This document shows, in pieces, positions 20,114-29,129 of a DNA stretch of 64,000 bases. The position numbers and the translations under genes were made by a program. Below the pieces are notes generated by a model that was not told the DNA's origin, did no database searches, and saw only the letters and a program-made list of their open reading frames with translations. Source of the DNA: Paracoccus onchidii (GTDB taxonomy: Bacteria > Pseudomonadota > Alphaproteobacteria > Rhodobacterales > Rhodobacteraceae). Each line of letters begins with the position of its first letter. Within the stretch, counting starts at the first letter, position 1. Location: positions 162,433 through 226,432 of the forward strand of contig NZ_JAQBIE010000005.1 in the NCBI RefSeq assembly GCF_028294535.1, written 5' to 3'.

Positions 20114-20752
20114 TCAGTTCGAGGCGACGCGCTGGCCACGGCGATAGAAGATGTGTCGACCGATCTGGACCGTGCGCTGAAACCGGCGCGACCATGCCGG
20201 GCGGACCGCGGGGGTATGGAAATAGGTGGCACCTTTGGTCAATGCCCGCGGGGCACCGGCAAGTGCGGTCTCGGCAATGGCGCGGGCGCGCAGATAGGCG
20301 CCTTTTTCGCGGATCGGCTTGCGGCCGCCGATGGTATAGCTGAACTGGCTGGGCTGATTGACGACGCCACAGACCGTCCCGGGGAAAGCCCGGCTGTCGA
20401 CGCGGTTCAGGATGACCTCGGCGACAGCGGCCTGACCCTTGGCACCTTCGCCACGGGCTTCGTGATACAGCGCCTCGGCCAGACAGTTCAGATCCTCACC
20501 CGAATATCTGGGTTGAGAACGGGCGAGAAATATCTGTTCCGGCCCGTTTTCGATCTTCACAGGTTCGACACCCGCATATAAAAGCGGTTCAGGACGCAGC
20601 AAGTCCTGCGCCTTGTTTGCCGCGCCAAACAGCGCAGCTTCGGCCGAAAACAACGATCCATTCCCCCCGGCGGAAACGTTGTTCGACAAAAATACATAGG
20701 TTGCGGAGGCGCATAGGCAGACATGCACCAGCCGCTTGGGCAGCGTTTTCAT
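20114..20752 (-). CDS. SleB-type cell wall hydrolase
   Basis: A 212-residue secreted protein with a hydrophobic N-terminus (LVHVCLCASATYVFLSNNVSA) and a C-terminal Hydrolase_2/SleB domain at about residues 85-205. The catalytic glutamate motif is CLAEALYHEARGEG, followed by VAEVILNRVDS, FPGTVCGVVNQPSQFSY and GATYFHTPAVRPAW. The family contains lytic transglycosylases that act on peptidoglycan, such as SleB and CwlJ; non-spore-forming alphaproteobacteria use homologues in wall remodelling. It is separated from folB by 53 bases and transcribed in the same direction. Confidence 0.88.
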   Translation of the reverse strand: MKTLPKRLVHVCLCASATYVFLSNNVSAGGNGSLFSAEAALFGAANKAQDLLRPEPLLYAGVEPVKIENGPEQIFLARSQPRYSGEDLNCLAEALYHEARGEGAKGQAAVAEVILNRVDSRAFPGTVCGVVNQPSQFSYTIGGRKPIREKGAYLRARAIAETALAGAPRALTKGATYFHTPAVRPAWSRRFQRTVQIGRHIFYRRGQRVASN

Positions 20753-21050
20753 TTTTCGGTCCTATAAACGGATCTCGTTGACAGGTCGTAAAGGCACATG
20801 AACCGCGAGCAGGTGGCCTGTGCCAAAGAACAGCCGAATAAATAAAGTTTTCGGCAATGCCGTTTCCACGCCGGAAACCGGGATTTGCCAGTTCACCAGG
20901 CGTTAACTAAGATTCCGGCGAAAATTCGCTTACATCTTTCATGGATTAAGCGTGAATCGGCGAATTTTGGGTTTTATAGGACCGGATCGGCCATAAAGCC
21001 CACAACTGTAAGTTGAAAAATCGGCATGCGCTTGCGAATCGCCCGACATG
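20753..21050. other. Intergenic region upstream of the wall hydrolase
   Basis: 298 bases between the wall hydrolase start and the PPDK-like stop, both on the minus strand. It is AT-richer than the surroundings, with a GTTAAC site near 20903. It presumably holds the hydrolase promoter and the end of the PPDK-like transcript. I found no convincing small gene, hairpin with T-tract or operator. Confidence 0.5.
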
Positions 21051-23606
21051 TTACCTTGTTGTCGTGCCGATGGACGCCAGATTGTCACCGCGGATTGCGG
21101 ACTGGGCGGCCGCAAGCCGCGCCACCGGGACCCTGAAGGGCGAACAGGACACATAATCGAAGCCAGCTTGATGGCAGAACTTGATCGATTCGGGGTTGCC
21201 ACCATGTTCGCCGCATACCGAAATCGTGATATCCGGACGTTGGGCCCGTGCGCGCTTTGCCCCCATCAAAAGCAGCTCGCCAACCCCATCCTGATCCAGA
21301 ATGTGGAATGGGTCTTCGACATAGACACCCTGACCGACATAAGTCCCCATGAAGCGGCCCGCGTCATCGCGTGACAGACCATAGGTCATCTGGGTCAGGT
21401 CATTGGTGCCAAATGACAGAAACGCGGAATGGGCGGCAATATCACCGGCGCGCAACGCAGCGCGGGGCGTTTCCACCATGACGCCCAGACGATAATCGAA
21501 ATCCGCATGCCGTTCATTGCGCACTGCGGCCGCGACGGCATCGACGCGGTTTTTGACCAGTTCGACTTCGCGTTTCGCGCTGACCAGGGGGATCATGATT
21601 TCCGGCACGACGGGTTTGCCGCGTTGACTGGCCTCGACCGCGGCTTCGAAGATCGCGCGGGCCTGCATGTCATAGATCTCGGGCACGGTGATGCCCAATC
21701 GGACACCGCGCATCCCAAGCATCGGATTGAATTCTGACAAGGCGCTGACGCGCCGGGTTACATCGGACAGCGGCAGGTCCAGCGACTCGGCCAGTTCATG
21801 CAGCCCGTCGCGATCATGGGGCAAGAACTCATGCAAAGGTGGATCGAACAGCCGGATAGTGACGGGCAGCCCGGCCATGATCTCGAACAGGGCGGTAAAA
21901 TCCTGACGCTGCATCGGAAGGATACGCTCCAGCGACAGACGACGGTCCTCGGGTTTGTCGGCAAAGATCATTTCCCGCATTGCCGGCAGACGGTCGGTAT
22001 CGAAGAACATGTGTTCGGTGCGGCATAGCCCGATACCCTGAGCGTTGAACTTGCGTGCGGTGCGTGCGTCTTCGGGCGTGTCGGCATTGGCCCGCACGCC
22101 GATTCCACCGGCCTCGTCCGCCCAATGCAGCAAGCGTGTGAAACTGTCGTCTAGCGCCGGGTCCAGCAGCGCGGCTGCCCCAACCAGGGCTTCGCCGGAT
22201 GTTCCGTCGACAGTGACTTCATCGCCTTCCTGGAACGTCCGCCCCTTGCATCTGATCTGTCGGTTCCGGGTATCTATGACCAGTTCCGACGCGCCGACGA
22301 TGCAGGGCAGGCCAAGACCGCGCGCGATGACAGCGGCATGGCTGGTGGTGCCTCCGCGCTCGGTCAGGACCGCGACCGAGGCATGCATGCCGCGAATGTC
22401 TTCGGGTACGGTTTCCCGGCGCACCAGAACGCAGGCTTCGCCCCGTGCGGCGGCGGCCTGCGCCTTGGTCGACGTAAAGACGATCCGGCCTGTTGCTGCA
22501 CCCGGGCTGGCATTGATGCCGCGTACCAATACGTCGCGTGGCGCATTGGGGTCGACCTGATGATGCAGCAGGTCGCCAAGCGCACGGGGCTCGACCCGCA
22601 TCACGGCCTCGGAATGGGGGATGATGCCATCCTCGGCAAGCGCCACGGCAATGCGCACCGATGCACGCGAGCTGCGCTGAACCCGAACCGCGTCGATGAT
22701 CGAAATACGCCCTTCGGTCACGACGAATTCTATCTGCATTTCTTCGCGCAGGCGTTCGCGCGCAGCCACGCCAAAGCGCACCAGATCGGCAAAGATCTCG
22801 GGGGCGGCATCTTCGAGTGAGGGGCCGCGCGAATCGCGGGTCAGGTATAAGGTCTCGGCGCCGGCTCCGATGGCGGCACCATGGTGCTGCCCGCGAAACC
22901 GGCCGGTAACACGCGGGACGCCAGTGACGGAATCCACGAACTGAATGCTGCCCGAACCGCTGATCCCGGAACCCATGGCCAGCGCCATGTCCTGGACCAC
23001 CAACCCCAAGGGCGCGTCCTGTGGTGCGCCCTTGGCCTGGCGCAGAAGGCGGGCTGTCGGACCTTCCCATGCGCGGGCCATCGAGCGCAGAACCTCGGCC
23101 AGCTGCCTGTCGGGGTCCTGAGGGAATTCCTCTTCCATTTCATCGTGATAGCAACGCAACGCATCGCGCAATGCGCCGGCGCCATGCTGTGCAAACATGT
23201 CGGGGTCAAGCCTCGCGATATGAATGGCATAGCTTTGTACAAAGCTGAGATAGATCGCATCGGCATTTTCGCGACCAATCCGCGCGGCCAGTCGCGTGTG
23301 AATCGCGTCATTGATGCCGACATTCAGCACCGTGCCAGGCCCACCCCAGTCCGGCGACAGGGCGGACGGGCGAACGCTGACCAATACGTCATCTCGCCCG
23401 AACACCGCACTCAGCGCACCGGCAGGAACACCGTTGCCTGCCGCGATGGATTGAACGGCATCCGACCCGATCGCCCAGCTTTGGGGCACCGGCAGATCCA
23501 TGCGGATCAGCCGCTGAAGGCATTTGGCGCGCCAGCCGTAAGATGTGGCATCGATCGCCGCAGAGGGCGTGATTTCTTTGATATCGCTGGCGAATTGGTT
23601 GGTCAT
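21051..23606 (-). CDS. Pyruvate, phosphate dikinase-like PEP-utilising enzyme
   Basis: 851 residues with the three-part PPDK architecture: N-terminal ATP-grasp-like region (1-330), swivelling phosphohistidine domain (about 370-480, RGGTTSHAAVIARGLGLPC with the catalytic His) and PEP/pyruvate TIM barrel (about 500-840, including LCRTEHMFF, MVETPRAAL and the catalytic Cys motif CGEHGG). Canonical PPDK converts pyruvate, ATP and Pi to PEP, AMP and PPi. The ATP-grasp start is degenerate: where the family has GGKGANL, this protein has YGWRAKCL, so the conserved ATP-binding lysine is missing, although SVRPSALSPDW keeps an Arg. It is slightly shorter than the usual 880 residues. It may be a divergent paralog rather than the main gluconeogenic enzyme. 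No clear ribosome site precedes the ATG. Confidence 0.82.
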   Translation of the reverse strand: MTNQFASDIKEITPSAAIDATSYGWRAKCLQRLIRMDLPVPQSWAIGSDAVQSIAAGNGVPAGALSAVFGRDDVLVSVRPSALSPDWGGPGTVLNVGINDAIHTRLAARIGRENADAIYLSFVQSYAIHIARLDPDMFAQHGAGALRDALRCYHDEMEEEFPQDPDRQLAEVLRSMARAWEGPTARLLRQAKGAPQDAPLGLVVQDMALAMGSGISGSGSIQFVDSVTGVPRVTGRFRGQHHGAAIGAGAETLYLTRDSRGPSLEDAAPEIFADLVRFGVAARERLREEMQIEFVVTEGRISIIDAVRVQRSSRASVRIAVALAEDGIIPHSEAVMRVEPRALGDLLHHQVDPNAPRDVLVRGINASPGAATGRIVFTSTKAQAAAARGEACVLVRRETVPEDIRGMHASVAVLTERGGTTSHAAVIARGLGLPCIVGASELVIDTRNRQIRCKGRTFQEGDEVTVDGTSGEALVGAAALLDPALDDSFTRLLHWADEAGGIGVRANADTPEDARTARKFNAQGIGLCRTEHMFFDTDRLPAMREMIFADKPEDRRLSLERILPMQRQDFTALFEIMAGLPVTIRLFDPPLHEFLPHDRDGLHELAESLDLPLSDVTRRVSALSEFNPMLGMRGVRLGITVPEIYDMQARAIFEAAVEASQRGKPVVPEIMIPLVSAKREVELVKNRVDAVAAAVRNERHADFDYRLGVMVETPRAALRAGDIAAHSAFLSFGTNDLTQMTYGLSRDDAGRFMGTYVGQGVYVEDPFHILDQDGVGELLLMGAKRARAQRPDITISVCGEHGGNPESIKFCHQAGFDYVSCSPFRVPVARLAAAQSAIRGDNLASIGTTTR

Positions 23607-23657
23607 TGCAGGCCAGCATATGCAGGGCGGGCGCGACGCCGCAAGAGCCAAAAGAAA

Positions 23658-23678
23658 TGGGGGCGAAACTCGCCCCCA
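23658..23678 (-). terminator. Terminator of the cyclophilin pair
   Basis: Hairpin TGGGGGCGA-AAC-TCGCCCCCA, followed on the minus strand by a T-rich ATTTCTTTT stretch, 26 bases past the second cyclophilin stop. Confidence 0.75.
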
Positions 23679-23703
23679 ATAGGTGCCAAAAGGCTTCGGT
23701 CGA

Positions 23704-24300
23704 TTACTCGACGACGGTAACTTTGGCCATGTAATCGGGGCTTTCAACCGCACCGTTCTGCTGGGCGTCCCCCTTTTCGATGTCGTTCAGCACATCCCAG
23801 CCATCGATCAGCTGGCCAAAAACCGTGTATTCACCGTTCAGGAAAGGCGCCGGGGCAAGGTTGATGAAAAACTGGCTGTTGGCCGAATCAACGGAGCGCG
23901 CCCGTGCCATCCCGACAGTGCCGGCCTGAAAGGGAATGTCGCTGAACTCGGCCTTCAGGTCGCCCTGATCAGAGCCTCCCGAACCCGCAAGGCTATTGTC
24001 TGCGCCTTGCTTGCCATACTGGACATCACCGGTCTGCGCCATGAAGCCGTCGATGACGCGGTGAAAGACCACACCGTCATAGGCGCCTGCCTTGGCCAGC
24101 GCAACAATGCGTTCAACATGTCCGGGCGCGGTATCCGCCAACAGATCCAGCGTGATCGTGCCCTTTGCGGCGCCATCTGCACCGGCAACCTCGATTACCA
24201 GATTGGGTCCGGGCCCGTCTTCGAACTGGGGCGCGGCAACCTGCGCAGAAGCGGCGCCGGCCATGATCGCAAAGGCCGAAGTCAACAAATGCTTACGCAT
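23704..24300 (-). CDS. Periplasmic cyclophilin-type peptidyl-prolyl isomerase
   Basis: A 198-residue cyclophilin with a cleavable signal peptide (LLTSAFAIMAGAASAQVAAP), so it works in the periplasm on exported proteins. Catalytic-fold motifs are VVFHRVIDGFMAQTGDVQYG, GTVGMARARSVDSANSQFFI and the LNGEYTVFGQLIDGWDVL segment. The Arg of FHRV and the Gln of SQFFI, both active-site residues, are present. It overlaps the upstream cytoplasmic cyclophilin gene by eight bases, so the two are coupled and probably arose by duplication. Confidence 0.93.
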   Translation of the reverse strand: MRKHLLTSAFAIMAGAASAQVAAPQFEDGPGPNLVIEVAGADGAAKGTITLDLLADTAPGHVERIVALAKAGAYDGVVFHRVIDGFMAQTGDVQYGKQGADNSLAGSGGSDQGDLKAEFSDIPFQAGTVGMARARSVDSANSQFFINLAPAPFLNGEYTVFGQLIDGWDVLNDIEKGDAQQNGAVESPDYMAKVTVVE

Positions 24301-24799
24301 CAGCCACCACCTTGACCGAAATCATGCGATCCGGGCTTGCAGGGGGCTCGCCCCGCTGGATCTTGTCGACATGTTCCATGCCTTCGATGACGCGGCCATA
24401 AACGGTATATTGTCCGTTCAGGAAGTGGTTGTCGTTGAAGTTGATGAAGAACTGGCTGTTGGCGCTGTTGGGGTTGGCCGAACGTGCAGCCCCCAACGTT
24501 CCGCGGTCATGGGGCAGTTTCGAGAATTCGGCCGGAAGATCCGGCAGATCCGAACCACCAGTGCCGGCGCGACCCGGGTTCCAGCCCGATTCCATGTTGG
24601 CATGCGCGACATCGCCGGTTTGTGCCATGAAGCCGTCGATGACACGGTGGAAGGCGACATTGTCGTATTTGCCCGCGCGTGCCAGCTCTTTCATGCGTGC
24701 GGCGTGTTCTGGTGCGACATCCGACAGCAACTCGATGACGACGGGACCATCCTTCAGTTCGATGATGATGGTGTTTTCGGGATCTTTGATCTCGGCCAT
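24293..24799 (-). CDS. ppiB: Cytoplasmic cyclophilin-type peptidyl-prolyl isomerase
   Basis: A 168-residue cyclophilin without a signal peptide, accelerating cis-trans isomerisation of X-Pro bonds in the cytosol. It shows VAFHRVIDGFMAQTGDVAH, GTLGAARSANPNSANSQFFI and FLNGQYTVYGRVIEGMEHVD. The start at 24799 has a perfect AGGAGG five bases upstream, so I discarded an ATG eight codons earlier. It is the first gene of a two-cyclophilin operon and divergent from pgk across 161 bases that must hold both promoters. Confidence 0.95.
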   Translation of the reverse strand: MAEIKDPENTIIIELKDGPVVIELLSDVAPEHAARMKELARAGKYDNVAFHRVIDGFMAQTGDVAHANMESGWNPGRAGTGGSDLPDLPAEFSKLPHDRGTLGAARSANPNSANSQFFINFNDNHFLNGQYTVYGRVIEGMEHVDKIQRGEPPASPDRMISVKVVADA

Positions 24800-24960
24800 C
24801 CGGGCCTCCTTTAGCATGTTCATGCATGGTCTAGGGGTTCAGGCCCGCAAGGGCAACGTGCTTCCCCCTCGTTCGGCAATCACGCCCGCGTCAGCAGTTG
24901 ACGCCGCCGGCACCATGCGGGACAAGCCTTGCAAAGCCCCATAACCCAAAGGGAAGCGAA

Positions 24961-26163
24961 ATGGCCAAATTCAACACCATCGACGATATGAATCTGGACG
25001 GAAAGGTCGTGCTTACCCGTGTTGATCTGAATGTTCCGGTTGATAACGATCAGGTTACGGACGCCACGCGAATCGAAAAGATCGTGCCCACAGTCAAGGA
25101 TATTCAGGCACAGGGCGGCATTCCGGTCCTGCTGGCGCATTTCGACCGCCCAAAGGGTCAGCGCGTCGAAAGCATGAGCCTGAAGCAGATCGTGCCCGCG
25201 TTGGAGGCCGCGCTGGGACAAGAGGTGAAATTCGGCGAAGACTGCATCGGCGGGCCGGCCAAGCGACTGGTGGCCAGCCTGAATGCCGGCGATGTGGCCT
25301 TGCTGGAAAACACGCGCTTTCACGAGGGTGAGGAAAGCAACGATTCGACCTTCACGGCCTCGATGGCGGCCCTGGGCAGTGCCTATGTCAACGATGCCTT
25401 TTCGGCCGCGCACCGGGCGCATGCCTCGACCGAGGGTCTGGCACGTTTGCTGCCCGCAGGTGCCGGGCGTCTGATGGAGGCCGAGCTGAAGGCGCTCGAC
25501 GCGGCGCTTGGAAATCCGCAACGTCCGGTCATGGCCGTCGTCGGGGGCGCCAAGGTGTCGACCAAGCTGGATCTTCTGATGAACCTTCTGGACCGTGTCG
25601 AACATCTGGTGATCGGTGGCGGCATGGCCAATACCTTTCTTGTCGCCAAAGGCATCGAGGTTGGAAAGTCGTTGGCCGAACGTGACATGGCCGACACCGC
25701 GCGCGCGATTCTGGCCAAGGCCGAAAAGGGCGGCTGCGTCATACATTTGCCCCGCGATATCGTCGTCGCCCGGGAATTCAAGGCCGGCGCGGACAGCCAG
25801 GTGCTGCCTGTCGATCAATGTCCCGAAGATGCGATGATTCTGGATGCGGGCCCCGAAACGGTCGAAGCCCTGCGCGAGGCGATGACCCGATGCCGCACGC
25901 TGATCTGGAATGGTCCGATGGGTGCGTTCGAGATCGAGCCGTTCGACCGCGCGACAAATGCCGCCGCCCAAGCCGCCGCAGAGCTGACCCGCGAGGACAA
26001 GCTGGTATCGGTCGCTGGCGGGGGTGATACCGTGGCCGCGCTGAACAAGGCTGGCGTTGCGGGTGATTTCTCCTTTATTTCCACGGCGGGCGGCGCATTT
26101 CTGGAGTGGATGGAAGGCAAGGATCTTCCCGGCGTTGCGGCACTGGAAGCTGCTGTGCTTTGA
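24961..26163 (+). CDS. pgk: Phosphoglycerate kinase
   Basis: A 400-residue glycolytic enzyme that transfers phosphate between 1,3-bisphosphoglycerate and ADP. Motifs include [14 protein letters not shown] (3PG binding, residues 16-29), [27 protein letters not shown] near 193 and the nucleotide loop [17 protein letters not shown] near 340. The ATG at 24961 follows a GGGAAG site. It stands alone, with its own terminator just downstream and the fructose-bisphosphate aldolase gene on the same strand 0.7 kb later. Confidence 0.97.
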   Translation: MAKFNTIDDMNLDGKVVLTRVDLNVPVDNDQVTDATRIEKIVPTVKDIQAQGGIPVLLAHFDRPKGQRVESMSLKQIVPALEAALGQEVKFGEDCIGGPAKRLVASLNAGDVALLENTRFHEGEESNDSTFTASMAALGSAYVNDAFSAAHRAHASTEGLARLLPAGAGRLMEAELKALDAALGNPQRPVMAVVGGAKVSTKLDLLMNLLDRVEHLVIGGGMANTFLVAKGIEVGKSLAERDMADTARAILAKAEKGGCVIHLPRDIVVAREFKAGADSQVLPVDQCPEDAMILDAGPETVEALREAMTRCRTLIWNGPMGAFEIEPFDRATNAAAQAAAELTREDKLVSVAGGGDTVAALNKAGVAGDFSFISTAGGAFLEWMEGKDLPGVAALEAAVL

Positions 26164-26198
26164 ATATTTTTACGGGAAGAACGCTTCCGGAATGAAAG

Positions 26199-26234
26199 AA
26201 CCGGCACCTGCGCTGATGCAGGTGCCGGTTTTTC
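26199..26234 (+). terminator. Rho-independent terminator of pgk
   Basis: Perfect 13-bp stem AACCGGCACCTGC / GCAGGTGCCGGTT with a six-base loop, followed by TTTTCG, 36 bases after the pgk stop. The A-rich upstream flank means it may also serve the opposing small gene. Confidence 0.9.
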
Positions 26235-26255
26235 GTTTCGTGCATGATGAGTTTC

Positions 26256-26663
26256 TCAGAACCTCAGCAACCCGCCCAGCAATCCGCCAAGGCCGCTGTT
26301 GCGATGGTTCTGGTCCGGGGACGGTTCGGCCTGTGCGTTGTTCTGGTTGTTCGGGGGGCTATCGGCCGCCGCCGTCTGCGCAGGTTCGTCCGAGCCTGGC
26401 TCGACCGGTGCCGCCGCTTCCTTGGGTTCCGTCGCCGAGGCCCGCCGTTGCGTCGCGGCCTGTTCATAACGCGCCAGATCGGCGATCTGGGTCGCCGTAT
26501 CTTCCTGTGCTTCGATCACCGTATTCGGTGCGCTGACGCCCGCGGCCGTAATCGGCTGCAAAAAGACGCTGCGCGGGTTGGCACCGATTTCAGTCGAGAT
26601 TGCGTTTGCGGTCACACCATATAGTGTCAGGTGATGCTGGTTCAGTGATGTATTCAGAAACAT
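26256..26663 (-). CDS. Uncharacterised 135-residue protein with Gly/Leu tail
   Basis: I do not recognise a family. The ATG is preceded by AGGAAGGAA, a strong ribosome site, which is the main reason to accept it. Residues 1-60 look folded (MFLNTSLNQHHLTLYGV... ISTEIGANPRSVFLQP). Residues 61-120 are a polar Ala/Glu/Pro/Gln linker, and the end is glycine- and leucine-rich (SGLGGLLGGLLRF). There is no clear signal peptide or membrane helix. It lies antisense between pgk and the aldolase gene, and the pgk terminator stem lies just past its stop. Confidence 0.6.
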   Translation of the reverse strand: MFLNTSLNQHHLTLYGVTANAISTEIGANPRSVFLQPITAAGVSAPNTVIEAQEDTATQIADLARYEQAATQRRASATEPKEAAAPVEPGSDEPAQTAAADSPPNNQNNAQAEPSPDQNHRNSGLGGLLGGLLRF

Positions 26664-26873
26664 TTCCTTCCTCGGTTCTGTTATTTTCCGTCAAACCTGC
26701 TTGGCGAGCCAGAGCCGATGAGGCCACTGATTTCTGGTTAAGATTTTATTAACATCCCATGGGTGCATGGCTTTCGATGCGCCGGGGCACGCATCTGGCG
26801 ACCGTTAGCGTCAACAGCGTTGCCACCGCCAGACGCCATGCTATTCAGCCGCCATAATCATAGGAGACATTTC

Positions 26874-27800
26874 ATGCAGATGACCGACACAGTTCGCCGG
26901 ATCCTTGCCAATTACGAGGGTGAGACCCCCGGTGTAAAAGCCCAGTTGGCGCGGATGCTGATGACCGGCAAGCTGGCTGGGACCGGCAAGATGATTATCC
27001 TGCCGGTTGATCAGGGCTTTGAACATGGCCCGGCGCGGTCATTCGCACCCAATCCGGCGGGTTATGACCCGCATTACCATTACCAGTTGGCCATTGATGC
27101 CGGTCTGAACGCCTATGCGGCGCCGCTGGGAATGATCGAAGCAGGCGCGGACACCTTTGCCGGCCAGATTCCTACGATCCTGAAAGTCAACAGCGCCAAC
27201 AGCCTGATGTCGGATACCGCTGGCAAGAACCAGGCAATTACGGCATCTGTCGACGATGCGCTGCGTCTGGGCTGTGCGGCGATCGGCTTTACGATCTATC
27301 CGGGGTCGGACATGGCGCTGGACATGTTCGAAGAGATCGTCGAGATGCGCAAGGAAGCCGCAGCAAAAGGCGTCGCGACCGTGATCTGGTCCTATCCGCG
27401 TGGCGAGGCGATTTCCAAGAATGGCGAAACGGCGATCGATATCGCGGCCTATGCGGCACAGATCGCTGCGCTGATCGGGGCGCATATCATCAAGATCAAG
27501 CTGTCGACCGACCATCTTGAACTGCCCGAGGCCAAGAAGGTCTATGAGGACAAGCAGATCGACATCTCCAGCCAGGCAAAGCGCGTAGAACATTGCATGG
27601 AGGCCGCGTTCGGCGGGCGCCGCATCGTGGTGTTCTCGGGCGGTGCGGCCAAGGGTGCCGATGCGGTTTATGATGACGCACGCGCCATCCGTGACGGTGG
27701 TGGAAACGGCTCGATCATCGGTCGCAACAGCTTCCAGCGGTCGCGCGAAGATGCGCTGAACATGCTTGGCAAACTGGTGGACATCTATAACGGCGCCTGA
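26874..27800 (+). CDS. fbaB: Fructose-bisphosphate aldolase, class I archaeal (DhnA) type
   Basis: 308 residues of the DeoC/LacD-like FbaB/DhnA aldolase family, cleaving fructose-1,6-bisphosphate to DHAP and glyceraldehyde-3-phosphate through a lysine Schiff base. Key segments are KMIILPVDQGFEHGP near residue 40, GFTIYPGSDMALDMFEE, AHIIKIKLSTDH (probable Schiff-base Lys region) near 205, and the phosphate-binding VVFSGGAAKG and GSIIGRNSFQR loops. GGAG lies seven bases before the ATG. Together with pgk 0.7 kb upstream it supplies two lower-glycolysis or gluconeogenesis steps. Confidence 0.93.
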   Translation: MQMTDTVRRILANYEGETPGVKAQLARMLMTGKLAGTGKMIILPVDQGFEHGPARSFAPNPAGYDPHYHYQLAIDAGLNAYAAPLGMIEAGADTFAGQIPTILKVNSANSLMSDTAGKNQAITASVDDALRLGCAAIGFTIYPGSDMALDMFEEIVEMRKEAAAKGVATVIWSYPRGEAISKNGETAIDIAAYAAQIAALIGAHIIKIKLSTDHLELPEAKKVYEDKQIDISSQAKRVEHCMEAAFGGRRIVVFSGGAAKGADAVYDDARAIRDGGGNGSIIGRNSFQRSREDALNMLGKLVDIYNGA

Positions 27801-27860
27801 GTTTCAGCGAGGTCGGGCGATCCGGGGTTTGAGCTTTCGGGTCGCTCACGACGCAATGAA

Positions 27861-27886
27861 AATGCCGCCGGGTTTCCGGCGGCATT
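27861..27886 (+). terminator. Hairpin, probable terminator of fbaB
   Basis: Perfect 11-bp arms AATGCCGCCGG / CCGGCGGCATT with a GTTT loop, 60 bases past the aldolase stop. The downstream sequence (CATTCTATTC) is T-rich but not a clean U-tract. The remaining intergenic sequence to the tRNA shows nothing else recognisable. Confidence 0.65.
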
Positions 27887-28051
27887 CATTCTATTCTGGC
27901 CTTGGGTTTCACCGCAAACGGCCCGTTGTCGATCCGCAGCTGAATGGCTTTGTGCAGGCGACACCGGTCGCATATGCGGAAAGCTTTTCAAACACGACGA
28001 TGACCGATTGTGTCAACTTCGCCAATCGTCTAAAGGTCGGGGCGCGCTGCA

Positions 28052-28125
28052 GGCCCCTTAGCTCAACTGGATAGAGCAGTCGACTTCTAATCGACAGGTT
28101 GAGGGTTCGATTCCTTCAGGGGCCG
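28052..28125 (+). tRNA. tRNA-Arg, anticodon UCU
   Basis: A complete cloverleaf can be folded by eye. The acceptor stem is GGCCCCT/AGGGGCC with G discriminator, the D-stem GCTC/GAGC, the anticodon stem GTCGA/TCGAC around CTTCTAA (anticodon TCT at 28086-28088), and the T-stem GAGGG/CCTTC with loop TTCGATT. The CCA end is not encoded. It reads the AGA codon, which is rare in this high-GC genome. It sits immediately before a transposase remnant and the large repeat-domain gene, a typical island-boundary position. Confidence 0.95.
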
Positions 28126-28268
28126 CGCCGCAAATCATACAGTGCCAATGCACCATAATCTTGCATGTTTCGGCGGCTTCCATGCACACCGCCTGTCAAG
28201 AGGCTTGGGGTGCCGTGTCGAAGGTTTCTTCTGGAACACTGGGATAGAACGATATTTCAGCATAACCC

Positions 28269-28970
28269 GTGGCTAGCTGTCACTTTCAGCTGACGGACGA
28301 TCTGCGCGACCAGGGTGAACAGATTTCCGAGAACCGGGTTGCGCGGCTGGCATCGCCGGCCGGGATCGCCGCGCAGGTGGACTGCAGGCGCCGTCCCGGC
28401 CGATATGGCGGCAAACCTGCGGTGGTGGCCGAGAACAGGCTTGAGCAGCGGTTCGAGGCCTCCGCGCCAGATCAGGTCTGGGTGACCGACATCAAGACCC
28501 ACGAAGGCTGGCTGTCCCTCTGCGTCGTCATCGACCTGTTCCCTCGCCGCGTGGTCGGCTGGTCGGCCCAATCGCGGATGAGCACGGAACTGGCTGATGG
28601 CCGTGTGGCGGCGCAAACCCGCGGACCGGGTCACGGTGCATTCCGATCAGCGCCCGCAGTTCACCAGCCGCGCGTGGCAGTCCTTCCTCCGCCAGCATAA
28701 CCTGGAACCCGGCATGAGCCGCCGCGGCAACTGTCACGACAATGCCGTGGCCGAGAGCTTCTTCCAGTTGCTGAAGCGCGAGCGCATTCGGCGTCAAACG
28801 TACACGACCCGCGACGCCGCCAGGCAGGATGTGTTCGAGTATGTCGAACTGTTCTACAACCCGATGCCCAAGCACACGAACAACGGCATGCTGTCGCCCG
28901 TTGATCTCGAGATCAGACAGCAGAAACTGAACGAGGCAGCTGTCCAGAAAACAAGGGCAACTCAAAGTTC
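28269..28970 (+). pseudogene. Decayed IS3-family transposase (OrfB)
   Basis: Remnant of an IS3-family OrfB integrase. The first frame carries the SENRVARLASPAGIAAQV region and the first catalytic Asp (PDQVWVTDI). The second frame carries the second Asp (VHSDQRPQF), the Glu (NAVAESFFQLLKRE) and the usual FYNPMPKHTNNGMLSPV tail. Three lesions are visible: the N-terminal third and OrfA are absent, about three residues are missing after VTDI, and a small out-of-frame deletion near 28595-28605 joins STELA to MAVWRRK in another frame. Terminal inverted repeats could not be identified, so element ends are uncertain. It is certainly inactive. Confidence 0.85.
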
Positions 28971-29063
28971 AGTAAGGCGCGGCACAAAAATAGGACAAGT
29001 CAAGATTCCAGTTGCCGCGGTAACGTGATCGACGGTCCGTTGGCTCAATTGCTTCGGAAATGA

Positions 29064-29103
29064 AAAAACACCCGGCCGCGTTATGAAAAAAACGGCCGGA
29101 TGT
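29064..29103 (-). terminator. Terminator of the G8/cadherin-like gene
   Basis: On the minus strand a stem CATCCGGCCG pairs with CGGCCGGGTG (one wobble) across a T-rich loop and is followed by TTTTTT (plus-strand A-run 29064-29069). It lies 27 bases beyond the stop of the 1465-residue gene. Confidence 0.75.
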
Positions 29104-29129
29104 CGGAGCGCATCGTATTCGGACAGATG

